A DNA stretch of 64,000 nt from Shewanella sp. UCD-KL21 (lineage in GTDB: Bacteria > Pseudomonadota > Gammaproteobacteria > Enterobacterales > Shewanellaceae): assembly GCF_001957135.1 (NCBI RefSeq), contig NZ_MPHK01000007.1:152175-216174 (forward strand), given 5' to 3'. Below the pieces are notes generated by a model. It worked only from the letters and a program-made list of their open reading frames with translations. It was not told where the DNA came from and searched no databases. Numbering within the stretch: position 1 is the first letter of the stretch; each line of letters opens with the position of its first letter. The position numbers and the translations under genes were made by a program. Positions 17,142 to 26,443 of this stretch are shown piece after piece.

Positions 17142-18227
17142 TTATAAGCCTCGCTCTTTAATCCATTGCACCGCAGCTTGGCCATCTTTAAGCTCAGATG
17201 CTCCTGCAACGACTAACCAGTCACCATCTTCAAGGCCAGATACTAAGCGATTGCCTTTTAATTTTACTGGCACTTTTTCAAGGGTTAACGCCTTTGGCGA
17301 CCAGATAAAAACAAAGTCAGTTTCATTTTCAGTAATCACCGCACCAGCAGGAATTTTAGGGTGAGCATCTGCGGTTCTGGCAGGCAGTTTGACTTTTACT
17401 TGGGCCGACATCCCCGGTAGCACATTAAGTTGCTCAGGCATTGGCAAGGTTAAAATGATGGTATAACTACCCGTGGTTGAGTCGGCAATGGTATTGAGCT
17501 CTTTTAAACTGGCAGCATACCAACGATCGCGACTGTCAAACTTCACCTCAACGTTTTGCATATTATCAAAGCTTGAACCGGCTTTTTGAATCGCGCCAAT
17601 AAACTGCTCTGGTAACTGAAAACTAATATCAATGGCTGATTCGATCCGAATTCCCATCACTTCTTCTTGGGCTTGAACATATTCAAAAGCACGCTTGCTG
17701 CGTTTAGAAATGATGCCTTTATATGGCGCCAATAATTTGGTGTAAGTCACATCCGCTTTGGCTTTATCTAAAGCGGCTTGGGCAATGGTGTAATCGCTTT
17801 TGGTTTGGTCGTAATCATTACGCGAAACCACCCCTTGCTCAACCAAAGATGCATTACGCTCAAACAGAACTTTAGCTAATTCAAATTGCGCCTGAGCGAC
17901 AGCCAATTGCTGTATATAAATAGCGCCATCAAGCTGTGCAAGCAGTTGGCCGGGCTCTACGGCATCGCCGGGGCGCACAAAAATGTCAGCAATTTCACCA
18001 GCAACCCGAAAAGATAAAGCGGCTTTTTCAGAGGCTTTTACTTCACCGGGTAAAAAACGTTCACGAAAATCACTGCCCACATCAATTTGCTGGACTTTAA
18101 CGGGTCTGGGGATTTCAACTGATGCTGCTGTTGTCTCGTCAGCAGCAGTAGAATGCGCGAGAAAGGGACTGGATAAAGCCACCAAGGAGAACACGAGTAA
18201 AGAAGAAAATTTACAGGGCTTCTTCAT
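17142..18227 (-). CDS. RND membrane-fusion protein (first of pair)
   Basis: Periplasmic adaptor of 361 residues with a cleavable signal peptide (about residues 1-29, SPFLAHSTA) and no lipobox, unlike its partner. Lipoyl halves FRVAGEIADIFVRPGDAVEPG and LLAPYKGIISKRSKRAFEYV flank a coiled-coil hairpin (residues 105-160). First gene of the three-gene operon. Two different adaptors with one permease suggests a hetero-adaptor assembly of TriAB type. Confidence 0.9.
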   Translation of the reverse strand: MKKPCKFSSLLVFSLVALSSPFLAHSTAADETTAASVEIPRPVKVQQIDVGSDFRERFLPGEVKASEKAALSFRVAGEIADIFVRPGDAVEPGQLLAQLDGAIYIQQLAVAQAQFELAKVLFERNASLVEQGVVSRNDYDQTKSDYTIAQAALDKAKADVTYTKLLAPYKGIISKRSKRAFEYVQAQEEVMGIRIESAIDISFQLPEQFIGAIQKAGSSFDNMQNVEVKFDSRDRWYAASLKELNTIADSTTGSYTIILTLPMPEQLNVLPGMSAQVKVKLPARTADAHPKIPAGAVITENETDFVFIWSPKALTLEKVPVKLKGNRLVSGLEDGDWLVVAGASELKDGQAAVQWIKERGL

Positions 18228-18397
18228 TTTTTGCTCCGAAACATTTTAGTTAACTGGATAATAACATTCAAAAACTTACAATAATAGCGACTATAAGCCA
18301 CCAACAAAGATCTAAACAAGCACATTTGACGTAAGATTAAGTGTAGTAACTTATTGAGTTAATTTATAACTCAGTAATTAACCATAGAGGTATCGAA

Positions 18398-18787
18398 ATG
18401 GAATTACGGATTTTTTACGACAGTGCCTGCCCCTTATGCAGCAATGAAATGCAACAATTAAAGCAACATGACCGCTTGCACAAAATTGAGCTGGCTGATT
18501 TAAACCAAGACGGTTTTGCCGAAAAGTATCCCCATATCGACTTAGAAAAAGCCAACAAAATTTTGCATGCAGAAACCAACCATGGCGAAATATTACTGGG
18601 ACTGGATGTGACCGCAAAAGCTTGGGCACTCACCGGAAAACATCAATGGCTGCAGTTGTTGCGCTTACCTTGCATCAAACCATTAGCCGATGTGGCTTAT
18701 CTTGGCTTCGCCAAACACCGCTACAAATTATCCTACCTGTTAACCGGTAAGCAGCGCTGTGAAGACGGTAGCTGTAGCATCAAATAG
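18398..18787 (+). CDS. DCC-family thiol-disulfide oxidoreductase-like protein (DUF393)
   Basis: A small cytoplasmic protein of 129 residues. It begins with the family hallmark FYDSACPLC: Asp8, then Cys11 and Cys14 as a thioredoxin-like CxxC. It then contains LDVTAKAWALTG and a conserved YLGFAKHRYKLSYLL segment. GAGG precedes the ATG. DCC proteins are predicted thiol-disulfide oxidoreductases of unknown substrate. The next gene starts 56 bases downstream on the same strand and may be co-transcribed. Confidence 0.88.
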   Translation: MELRIFYDSACPLCSNEMQQLKQHDRLHKIELADLNQDGFAEKYPHIDLEKANKILHAETNHGEILLGLDVTAKAWALTGKHQWLQLLRLPCIKPLADVAYLGFAKHRYKLSYLLTGKQRCEDGSCSIK

Positions 18788-18843
18788 TGAGTTAATAGCT
18801 TATAGCTATGGCTACAATCAGCCGTCAATCTAAGGAGATTTAC

Positions 18844-19725
18844 TTGAGCCAATCATTCACTGCACATTCAGGCTCAGTTGCATTAATCATTGGCGCATCT
18901 TCTGGGATTGCAAAAGCCATTATTGCTGCGCTGATTCAGCAAGATGCAGCAACGGCCACTGACATAAAGCACATTATCAGTATCAGCCAATCAGCAATAA
19001 CCCCGCCAATCACAACTTCTGAGACGAAATTGGCAAATGACAGTGATAAAGCCATAATTCATCAACACATTAGCTGCGATTATTCAGCAGGCGCCATTGC
19101 CACACTGTGCCAGCAATTGCAGCCGTTGAAAGGTCAAATTACTCGGGTATTTATTTGTAATGGCAGATTACACAATCAGCATCAAATGAGTGACACTGCA
19201 ACCACAATAACCCCTGAAAAGCGTTTAGAAGATGTTGACCCTGAGGCTATGCAGGCTTTGTTTGAATCAAATACCATTACCCCGATGTTGTGGCTGCAGC
19301 ATTTAGTTAAACTGGTGGCAGGTAAACAGGGCTGTATTATTAATCTGCTTAGCGCCCGAGTCGGCAGTATTAGCGATAACCGCTTGGGAGGATGGTATAG
19401 CTATCGCGCCTCAAAAGCGGCGCTAAACATGCTGATTAAAACCGCGGCGATTGAATATGCTCGGCGAGCCAACAACGTAAAGCTCATTGCTTTTCATCCC
19501 GGCACCACTGACACCCCATTATCAAAACCGTTTCAGGCCAATGTCGCAGAAGGAAAATTATTCACTCCAGCGTTTGTTGCAGCGCAATTACTGCAAATCA
19601 ATAACGCCATTGTGCTAGCCGATACAGCGACAAACCCAGTAGAGAGCCCTGAAATGACTGCGCCCATCAGCTTTGATGGCCAAGCAAGCTTTATTGATTG
19701 GCAAGGTAAACAGATTAGTTGGTAA
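18844..19725 (+). CDS. Short-chain dehydrogenase/reductase (C-factor-like), TTG start
   Basis: NAD(P)-dependent SDR of about 293 residues. The cofactor loop is GASSGIAKAI, and the catalytic Tyr and Lys are in SYRASKAALNM. HPGTTDTPLSKPF is typical of the C-factor/CsgA-like SDR group. I choose the TTG at 18844 because a strong AAGGAGATT ribosome site (18832-18840) precedes it. The ATG at 18808 lies upstream of that site and has none. Substrate is unknown. Confidence 0.88.
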   Translation: MSQSFTAHSGSVALIIGASSGIAKAIIAALIQQDAATATDIKHIISISQSAITPPITTSETKLANDSDKAIIHQHISCDYSAGAIATLCQQLQPLKGQITRVFICNGRLHNQHQMSDTATTITPEKRLEDVDPEAMQALFESNTITPMLWLQHLVKLVAGKQGCIINLLSARVGSISDNRLGGWYSYRASKAALNMLIKTAAIEYARRANNVKLIAFHPGTTDTPLSKPFQANVAEGKLFTPAFVAAQLLQINNAIVLADTATNPVESPEMTAPISFDGQASFIDWQGKQISW

Positions 19726-19771
19726 AGCTTAGCTCTTTTAGGCTGTGTGCAACTTTAGCTTGTCAGCAACA

Positions 19772-19801
19772 AAAATGCGAAGCCCAAGGCTTCGCATTTT
19801 T
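19772..19801. terminator. Bidirectional terminator between SDR gene and mdh
   Basis: A 13-bp stem AAAATGCGAAGCC / GGCTTCGCATTTT with a three-base loop has T runs on both strands, placed between convergent genes. Confidence 0.92.
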
Positions 19802-19840
19802 AGCGGTAAATCAAGTTATCAAAAATTGATAAGCTTAAAT

Positions 19841-20776
19841 TTACTTAACGAATTCAACACCAAGTTTGATGTCGCCGTTTAATGTATCAAGCATTGCATC
19901 ACGGGCATTAGCTTCAAATGCACTAACTTCGCCGTATGGTAAAACTTGCTCTACACCGTTTTTACCCAGTAACACAGGTTGTGCGAAGAAGTCAGCATGT
20001 TCACTGCCGCCATCAACATAAGCACATTCAACCACGTTAGCTTCGCCTTGTAGGCCGCGAACTAAAGATAGACCAAAGCGACATGCCGCTTGACCCATAG
20101 ACAGAGTCGCACTACCGCCACCCGCTTTAGCTTCAACAACTTCAGTACCCGCATTCTGGATACGTGTCGTTAGCGCTGCAACTTCTTCATCAGTAAAGCT
20201 TACGCCTTCAACTTGTGAAAGTAGTGGCAGAATAGTCACACCACTGTGGCCACCAATAACGTTGATGTTTACATCAGCAACGTTTAGACCTTTAAGGTCA
20301 GCGATGAAGGTTTCAGAGCGGATAACATCAAGTGTCGTCACACCGAATAAACGGTTCTTATCGTAAACACCTGCTTTTTTAAGTACTTCAGCTGCAATAG
20401 CAACGGTAGTATTTACTGGGTTAGTGATAACGCCAATTAATGCTTTAGGGCAAGTTGCCGCCACTTTTTCAATAAGGTTTCTTACGATACCCGCATTGAT
20501 GTTAAATAGATCTGAGCGATCCATACCAGGCTTACGCGCAACACCCGCAGAGATAAGAACAACATCAGCGCCAACTAGCGCAGGAGTTGGGTCTTCACCA
20601 GCAAAACCAGCCACTTTTACATCTGTAGGGATGTGGCTTAAGTCAACAGCAACACCTGGAGTAACAGGAGCGATGTCATATAGAGACAACTCTGAACCTG
20701 CAGGAAGTTGAGTTTTTAATAGTAAAGCTAAGGCCTGGCCGATACCGCCAGCAGCACCAAGTACAGCTACTTTCAT
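19841..20776 (-). CDS. mdh: Malate dehydrogenase
   Basis: NAD-dependent oxidation of malate to oxaloacetate in the TCA cycle. The protein has 311 residues from ATG 20776, which follows GGAGA; four extra upstream codons are not needed. The cofactor loop is [14 protein letters not shown]. Arg residues in [14 protein letters not shown] bind substrate and the catalytic His is in [13 protein letters not shown]. It is divergent from argR, as in E. coli. Confidence 0.97.
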   Translation of the reverse strand: MKVAVLGAAGGIGQALALLLKTQLPAGSELSLYDIAPVTPGVAVDLSHIPTDVKVAGFAGEDPTPALVGADVVLISAGVARKPGMDRSDLFNINAGIVRNLIEKVAATCPKALIGVITNPVNTTVAIAAEVLKKAGVYDKNRLFGVTTLDVIRSETFIADLKGLNVADVNINVIGGHSGVTILPLLSQVEGVSFTDEEVAALTTRIQNAGTEVVEAKAGGGSATLSMGQAACRFGLSLVRGLQGEANVVECAYVDGGSEHADFFAQPVLLGKNGVEQVLPYGEVSAFEANARDAMLDTLNGDIKLGVEFVK

Positions 20777-20819
20777 GATGATCTCCAATTACGTTCTAGT
20801 GATTGACTTCAGTCTGGTC

Positions 20820-20835
20820 TGTGACACAGATCATG
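20820..20835. promoter_or_regulatory. Possible CRP site upstream of mdh
   Basis: TGTGACACAGATCATG matches the CRP half-sites TGTGA-N6-TCACA at 8 of 10 positions. It lies 44 bases before mdh. E. coli mdh is catabolite- and oxygen-regulated. Inference from motif only. Confidence 0.35.
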
Positions 20836-20960
20836 TTTTCTTGTGGCGTCACATTACTGGATCACAGCGAGGATTTCAATTATCCCTTAGTAGATCACAC
20901 TAATTTACTTATTCTATGATATGTATATAAATAATGACTAATTTAGCCAACAACAGCTAA

Positions 20961-20978
20961 AATGAATTTTTATTCACC
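20961..20978. promoter_or_regulatory. ARG box in the mdh-argR intergenic region
   Basis: AATGAATTTTTATTCACC contains the perfect palindromic core TGAAT-N4-ATTCA of the ArgR operator. A weaker TGAATAAAATCTATTC follows at about 21035-21050. Tandem ARG boxes ahead of argR are standard for autoregulation. Confidence 0.8.
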
Positions 20979-21081
20979 AATTTAGCTTATTTCTTGACTT
21001 GATGCGTTTATCTATTCAGAATAAGCTACTTTTTTGAATAAAATCTATTCTTTTTAAAAATTACTATAAGACGAAAAAAAT

Positions 21082-21552
21082 ATGCCAGCGACTAAGAATC
21101 AGGATGAACTCGTAAAGACGTTTAAGTCGATATTAAAGGAAGAGCGCTTTGGTAGCCAAAGTGAAATCGTAATCGCATTGCAAGCAGAAGGTTTTGGCAA
21201 TATTAACCAGTCAAAAGTTTCCCGTATGCTAAGTAAGTTTGGTGCTGTACGTACCCGTAATGCTAAGCAAGAAATGGTATATTGCTTACCCGCTGAGTTA
21301 GGTGTGCCAACGGCAGGTAGCCCAGTTAAAAATCTGGTATTGGATGTGGATCATAACCAAGCGATGATCGTAGTCAGAACCAGCCCCGGTGCAGCGCAGC
21401 TTATTGCGCGATTATTAGACTCGATAGGCAAGCCTGAAGGGATTTTGGGAACCATTGCTGGTGATGACACTATCTTTATTTGTCCTTCAAGTATCAAAAC
21501 CATTGATGATACCTTAGAAACAGTAAAGTCACTGTTTGGTTATAGTGAATAG
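21082..21552 (+). CDS. argR: Arginine repressor
   Basis: Hexameric arginine-dependent regulator of arginine metabolism, 156 residues. The N-terminal winged helix (residues 1-75) holds [24 protein letters not shown]. The C-terminal arginine-binding and oligomerisation domain includes [16 protein letters not shown] and [16 protein letters not shown] boxes in its own promoter indicate autoregulation. Start ATG lies in a normal context; family length matches E. coli ArgR. Confidence 0.97.
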   Translation: MPATKNQDELVKTFKSILKEERFGSQSEIVIALQAEGFGNINQSKVSRMLSKFGAVRTRNAKQEMVYCLPAELGVPTAGSPVKNLVLDVDHNQAMIVVRTSPGAAQLIARLLDSIGKPEGILGTIAGDDTIFICPSSIKTIDDTLETVKSLFGYSE

Positions 21553-21576
21553 CATATTCAAGCTTCATTGAGCCAT

Positions 21577-21603
21577 AAAAAAGCAGCCTTAGGCTGCTTT
21601 TTT
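21577..21603. terminator. Bidirectional terminator between argR and rsuA
   Basis: AAAAAAGCAGCC / GGCTGCTTTTTT with a TTA loop, T runs on both strands, between convergent genes. Confidence 0.92.
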
Positions 21604-21625
21604 GGGTTTTAACAGTGTGTAAGCG

Positions 21626-22315
21626 TTAAATTGAGGCGATTTCAGCATCAGTGAGAAAACGCCATTCACCTTCTTCTAAATCAGCATCAAGTTCAATTTC
21701 ACCCACAGCTTCACGATGTAAATTCACCACCCGATTACCAACTGCAGCAAACATACGCTTCACTTGATGATACTTACCTTCGCTGATGGTTAATCTGGCA
21801 TGGTATTCATCAATGATCTCTAGCAGCGCCGGTTTAGTTAAGCCATCTTCACTTTTTAATTGGATCCCTTCGGCAAAGGTTTCCACCAATGCAGGATCAA
21901 GTGATGCAGCAGCTTCGATAAGGTAACGTTTACCGCAATCTTTTTTAGGCGAGGTGATTTTATGTGACCATTGACCATCGCTGGTGATCAGCACCAAACC
22001 TGTGGTGTCCACATCTAAACGCCCGGCAATATGCAGCGTATCGACTTTTTCAATATCCATTAATCCCAACACCGATTGATATTCTTCATCAATGGTTGAG
22101 CAAATGGTGTCTACTGGTTTATGCAGCATGATATAGCGCTCGCCCACTATCTTAATTTGACGACCTTCGATACACACTTCAGTATCATCTTTCACTTTAA
22201 AGCTCGCGTCTTTAACCACCACACCATTACAGGTCACTTCACCTGACTTGATAACTCTTTTTGCTAATGAACGAGTCAGCTCAGTGCTCTCGCAGATAAA
22301 TTTGTCTAAACGCAT
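21626..22315 (-). CDS. rsuA: 16S rRNA pseudouridine(516) synthase
   Basis: Makes pseudouridine at position 516 of 16S rRNA. The protein has 229 residues from ATG 22315. An N-terminal S4-like RNA-binding domain (MRLDKFICEST, KRVIKSGEVTCNG) is followed by the catalytic domain with GRLDVDTTGLVL (Asp101 catalytic), SHKITSPKKDCGKRYL and SEGKYHQVKRMFAAVGN. These match RsuA more than RluB/E/F. A TTG four codons upstream is a less likely start. Confidence 0.93.
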   Translation of the reverse strand: MRLDKFICESTELTRSLAKRVIKSGEVTCNGVVVKDASFKVKDDTEVCIEGRQIKIVGERYIMLHKPVDTICSTIDEEYQSVLGLMDIEKVDTLHIAGRLDVDTTGLVLITSDGQWSHKITSPKKDCGKRYLIEAAASLDPALVETFAEGIQLKSEDGLTKPALLEIIDEYHARLTISEGKYHQVKRMFAAVGNRVVNLHREAVGEIELDADLEEGEWRFLTDAEIASI

Positions 22316-22600
22316 ATATAAAACCAAGTGAAAACTAATTGGTCGCTATTATGAGCTGTTGGCCAGCAAATAGAAAACGATAAATGGCGCTGGTAACATC
22401 TTGGTAATTTTTAGTTACACAAGACTGCTAGTTTTTGAAGCATTTATCGCTAAATGCCTAGCCATAGCCCTTGTTAAACGCCCCCATTAAGACTTAACAT
22501 GTTTGTCACATAAAACTGCCTTAAGGCAGTCGAATAATAATAACAACTCAAAACTAAGGCCGATAAAAAGGCTTCATTCTTCAATGCATAGGGAAACAAC

Positions 22601-24691
22601 ATGAAAAAGCTAGTTATCGGTGGGCTTTGCGCCTCACTTATCGCAGGCCTTAGTGCCTGTAACTCAGATCAAGCCGTCACTGAATCCGCAGCACCAGAAG
22701 TCGCTAAAACAGAAACCGCAGTAGCCGTTGAAAAAGCCCTTACCTCAGGTATTAGCTTTGACAATATGGACAAGTCAGTTCGCCCACAAGATGATTTTTA
22801 CCTCTACGTAAATGGCGGCTGGTTAAAGACAGCGGAAATCCCTGGTGATCGCACCAATATTGGCGCATTTTACGACTTGCGCGAAAATGCCCGTGACGAC
22901 GTTAAAGCCATCATCGAAGATGTCAGTGCAAACCCAGATCTTAAAATGGGTACTGATGAGCAAAAAGTGGCCGACCTTTACCGTTCATTTATGGACGTTG
23001 AAACCCTAAATAAACTCGGTGTTAGCCCAATCCAAGCTGAATTTGCCCAAATTGCTGCACTGAAAGATAAGAATGAATTAACCGCTTATTTTGGCGAGAG
23101 CCAAGTTAATGGTGGCGGCACGCCATTAGCGTTTTATGTCAATGTTGATGCTAAAGACTCTAGCCGTTACGCCACCCATATTTGGCAATATGGTCTAAGC
23201 CTTCCTGAAAAAGATTACTACTTCAATGAAGAAGAACGCTTCGTTAATATCCGTAGCAAGTACGTTGAGCATATCGAAAAAATGTTTGACCTTGCCGGCC
23301 TTGAAAATGGCAAGCAAGCAGCGCAAACCGTTTTAGCATTAGAAACCGCTATCGCTGAGCAACATTGGGATGTGGTTGAAACCCGCGACAGCACTAAAAC
23401 CTATAACCTTTATCAAGTTAAAGATTTAGCCACCTTAGCACCAGACATTAACTGGGATGGCTATTTAGCAGCCCTTGGCGGTAATGCTCAAGCTGACATC
23501 ATCATTAACCAACCAAGCTTTATTGAAGGCATCAACCAAGTGATTAAAGACAATGATCTTAATACTTGGAAAACCTACATGACTTGGATGGCGCTGACCC
23601 ATAATGCCAGTCATTTATCTGAAGCCCTTGATAATGAAAACTTCGAGTTTTTCTCGAAAACACTCAATGGCCAAGAAGAGCAACAACCTCGCTGGAAGCG
23701 CGGCGTTAGCACAGTCAGTGGCACCTTAGGTGAAGTTGTCGGTAAAGTGTATGTGAAACGTCACTTTGTACCTGAAGCGAAAACCCGTATGAGCCAATTG
23801 GTTGAAAATTTACGTGGCGCTTACGGCACTAGCATTGAATCATTGGATTGGATGAGCGAAGACACTAAAGTGGCCGCTAAAGACAAGTTAGCTAAATTTA
23901 ACCCTAAAATCGGTTACCCAGATAAGTGGGAAGACTACAGCAAGCTCACCATTGCTGCCGATGATTTACACGGCAACATTAAACGTGCCGCGGTTGTTTC
24001 CCATAACAAAGATATCGCTAAACTCGGTCAGCCCATTGATAAAGGCGAGTGGCACATGACGCCGCAAACCGTTAATGCTTATTACAATCCAACCATGAAC
24101 GAGATTGTCTTCCCTGCAGCTATTTTACAGCCACCATTTTTCAATCTTGAAGCGGATGACGCGGTAAACTACGGCGGCATTGGCGCAGTCATTGGCCACG
24201 AAATGGGCCACGGATTTGATGATCAAGGCGCTAAATTTGATGGCGAAGGTAACATGCGTGATTGGTGGACTGAGGCTGATTTAAAAGCCTTTACCGCTAA
24301 GGGTAAAGCATTAATAACTCAGTACAATGGTTATCAAGTATTTGATGATTTACACGTTAATGGCGAGCTAACTTTAGGTGAGAACATCGGTGACTTATCT
24401 GGTGTAACCATCGCTTATAAAGCCTACAAAATGTCATTGAACGGTGAAGAAGCACCGATCATTGACGGCTTAACCGGTGACGAGCGCTTCTTTATGGGCT
24501 TTAGCCAAATTTGGCGCGTAAAAATGAAAGAAGAAGCACTGCGTAACCGCGTTGCGACTGATCCGCATTCACCAGGTCACTTCCGTGCATTAGGCGCATT
24601 GTCTAATATGCCTGAGTTTTACCAAACTTATGGCGTAAAAGAAGGTGACAAGATGTTTATCGCCACTGACGAGCGGGTAAAAATCTGGTAA
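22601..24691 (+). CDS. M13-family metalloendopeptidase lipoprotein
   Basis: Neprilysin-like zinc endopeptidase (PepO family), 696 residues. The signal ends LSAC, so it is a lipoprotein anchored at about C20, probably periplasm-facing. The N-terminal M13 domain begins at DNMDKSVRPQDDFYLYVNGGW. Catalytic zinc ligands are H533 and H537 in HEMGH plus E594 in ENIGD, all intact. NAYYNPTMNEIVFPAAIL and the C-terminal DPHSPGHFRALG substrate motif are also present. AGGGAAAC precedes the ATG. It is monocistronic, with a terminator after the downstream repeats. Confidence 0.93.
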   Translation: MKKLVIGGLCASLIAGLSACNSDQAVTESAAPEVAKTETAVAVEKALTSGISFDNMDKSVRPQDDFYLYVNGGWLKTAEIPGDRTNIGAFYDLRENARDDVKAIIEDVSANPDLKMGTDEQKVADLYRSFMDVETLNKLGVSPIQAEFAQIAALKDKNELTAYFGESQVNGGGTPLAFYVNVDAKDSSRYATHIWQYGLSLPEKDYYFNEEERFVNIRSKYVEHIEKMFDLAGLENGKQAAQTVLALETAIAEQHWDVVETRDSTKTYNLYQVKDLATLAPDINWDGYLAALGGNAQADIIINQPSFIEGINQVIKDNDLNTWKTYMTWMALTHNASHLSEALDNENFEFFSKTLNGQEEQQPRWKRGVSTVSGTLGEVVGKVYVKRHFVPEAKTRMSQLVENLRGAYGTSIESLDWMSEDTKVAAKDKLAKFNPKIGYPDKWEDYSKLTIAADDLHGNIKRAAVVSHNKDIAKLGQPIDKGEWHMTPQTVNAYYNPTMNEIVFPAAILQPPFFNLEADDAVNYGGIGAVIGHEMGHGFDDQGAKFDGEGNMRDWWTEADLKAFTAKGKALITQYNGYQVFDDLHVNGELTLGENIGDLSGVTIAYKAYKMSLNGEEAPIIDGLTGDERFFMGFSQIWRVKMKEEALRNRVATDPHSPGHFRALGALSNMPEFYQTYGVKEGDKMFIATDERVKIW

Positions 24692-24693
24692 TC

Positions 24694-24776
24694 ACTAGCT
24701 TAACGTCATTAGCTTGAGTGAATGACTTAAGTTACTAGCTTGAGTAAATGGCTTAAATCACTAGCTTGAGTGAAAA
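24694..24776 (+). repeat. 26-bp tandem repeats after the M13 peptidase gene
   Basis: Units beginning AGCTTGAGTGAATGACTTAA recur at 24711, 24737 and 24763 with a strict 26-bp period, preceded by a partial degenerate unit. They lie between the stop codon and the terminator. Confidence 0.8.
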
Positions 24777-24782
24777 ATCAAT

Positions 24783-24808
24783 AAGGGCATCATTTGATGC
24801 CCTTTTTA
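24783..24808 (+). terminator. Terminator of the M13 peptidase gene
   Basis: AAGGGCATCA / TGATGCCCTT with a TT loop, followed by TTTATTTT. Confidence 0.85.
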
Positions 24809-25017
24809 TTTTGCTGGATAAAGTACATATTTGCGCCTTAAAAGCATTAGCTTCAACAATCTGCCCATTCCTATCCCATTGCCTCCTTGAGCGCAGCGTT
24901 AAGACATAACCTTTAACCGCACCATAAACAGCCATGGTATTCAGGTGTTATTCAGCTAATTCACGCTAATCTAGCCCCATCAATTTCACGCAGATGTTGA
25001 ACTAAGGTGAATGCTCA

Positions 25018-25785
25018 ATGAGTCGAATTTTTAGAACCTTTATTATCTTTTTATTATTGCTGACAAGCCGTAATGCCATGGCCTTAACGGTGGACACCAA
25101 GCCCGTTAAACCCAGTTACGACTTTAGGCAAATTGTTAGTAACGATCTCGACAGCCTATTAGCATTACAAAATACTCTCGGAGCAGCGCCGCAACAATTT
25201 AGCCATGATTTAGATGCCTTGTTTGAACGTGCCCCAAACGCACAGTCGGAGCTAAGCAATTTAGTGACTAAAATTAGCCAGCAAAATCAGGCTTACACGA
25301 TTATTCCTAAAATCAAAAGCTACCAAAGAGCCCAGCAAAAAATGGCGCTCAAATTTGACGGTGATGCCAGCTACCTCACCGATATTGCCAGAGCAACCAT
25401 TGTCACGAATGATGTTGCCAGCTTAATGAGCGCTTATAAAGCCATTGTCGCACACGCTGAAGTCGTACAAGTTAAGAACCGCTTTGCCACACCTAAAGCA
25501 TCTGGTTACCGCGATTTAAACCTGCTGGTTAAACTGCCTCAAAGCCAAATGGTTGCTGAAGTGCAATTACACCTTAACAAGATTGCTGAGATTAAAAGCG
25601 GCCCAGAGCATCAGGTCTACGAGCAAATTCAACACATCGAATTAGAAGCTCAACGCCAACATAGACCCGTCAGTGAGCTTGAATTAATGCAAATTGTGAA
25701 ACTGCGTCAAGAGTCACACAAGCTGTATCACAAAGCGTGGCTAAGCTATAAACGTCAGAGTTTGGCTGAACTGCAAGCGGCATAA
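25018..25785 (+). CDS. Exported RelA/SpoT-like nucleotidyltransferase-domain protein
   Basis: The 255-residue protein has a signal peptide (residues 1-22, hydrophobic core IIFLLLLTS, cleavage about AMA|L). Residues 95-215 resemble the (p)ppGpp synthetase fold: KIKSYQRAQQKMA (98-110) for the RxKSxxS..K motif, TDIARATIV (121-129) for the Mg-binding Asp motif, RFATPKASGYRDLNLLVKL (155-173) and AEVQLHLNKI with E181 and Q183. The key Asp122, Arg125, Tyr164 and Glu181 are kept, so it might be active. A helical C-terminal part follows. An exported location is unusual for an alarmone enzyme; the fold assignment is by motif only. Confidence 0.7.
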   Translation: MSRIFRTFIIFLLLLTSRNAMALTVDTKPVKPSYDFRQIVSNDLDSLLALQNTLGAAPQQFSHDLDALFERAPNAQSELSNLVTKISQQNQAYTIIPKIKSYQRAQQKMALKFDGDASYLTDIARATIVTNDVASLMSAYKAIVAHAEVVQVKNRFATPKASGYRDLNLLVKLPQSQMVAEVQLHLNKIAEIKSGPEHQVYEQIQHIELEAQRQHRPVSELELMQIVKLRQESHKLYHKAWLSYKRQSLAELQAA

Positions 25786-25960
25786 GCGCCCACTGAAGCA
25801 CTCACTCGTCTAACCTTTGCACTGGTAACGCCTTGTTGTTTGCCTACCTTTGACACCTTTTTTAAAGGTGTCTTTTTTTGCCTAAAATAAAATCTGAATT
25901 GGTTAAAAGCGCCATTCAGGCTATACTGCCGCCATTATTGCCCGATGACTGGATACACTG

Positions 25961-26365
25961 ATGAATGACATCATTGAAATGCTACAAGACTTGAGTGAAA
26001 CGGTACCAGTACCACTCGAATTACCGACATTCGAGCAACTGGTAGAAGTGGAAGAACAAATTTTAATTTCACTGCCAAATGATTTAAAAGAATACCTATT
26101 ATTTGCCAGTGATGTCATTTATGGCTCCATTGAAATGGTCACGGCATCAGATCCGTATTCACACACTTATTTACCTGAAGTGACCAGCTATGCCTGGTCT
26201 ATCGGCATGCCAAGAGAATATATTGCTATCTGCCAGCAAGGCGATAACTTTTATTGTATCGACCAAGAAGGCAATGTGCGTCACTTCTATAAAGGCCGCA
26301 TGGTCGACATTATGTGGGAATCATTGTGGGACTGGATCCAAGACATTTGGCTGAAACGAAAATAG
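25961..26365 (+). CDS. SMI1/KNR4-family protein
   Basis: A 134-residue acidic cytoplasmic protein. LPTFEQLVEVEEQILISLPNDLKEYLLFASDV is the SUKH/SMI1-KNR4 N-terminal pattern (given here in parts: EVEEQILISLPNDLKEYLL), followed by GSIEMVTASD and YIAICQQGDNFYCIDQEG. The family includes many toxin-immunity proteins. No toxin gene is adjacent, so here it may be a housekeeping member. The next gene (HTH protein) lies 78 bases downstream, same strand. Confidence 0.8.
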   Translation: MNDIIEMLQDLSETVPVPLELPTFEQLVEVEEQILISLPNDLKEYLLFASDVIYGSIEMVTASDPYSHTYLPEVTSYAWSIGMPREYIAICQQGDNFYCIDQEGNVRHFYKGRMVDIMWESLWDWIQDIWLKRK

Positions 26366-26443
26366 CCTAAGCTTGAACCACTGACATCATCAACGTACAC
26401 AGTAAACGCATACCGTTACAGTATTAGAAAATTAGGAAACATC

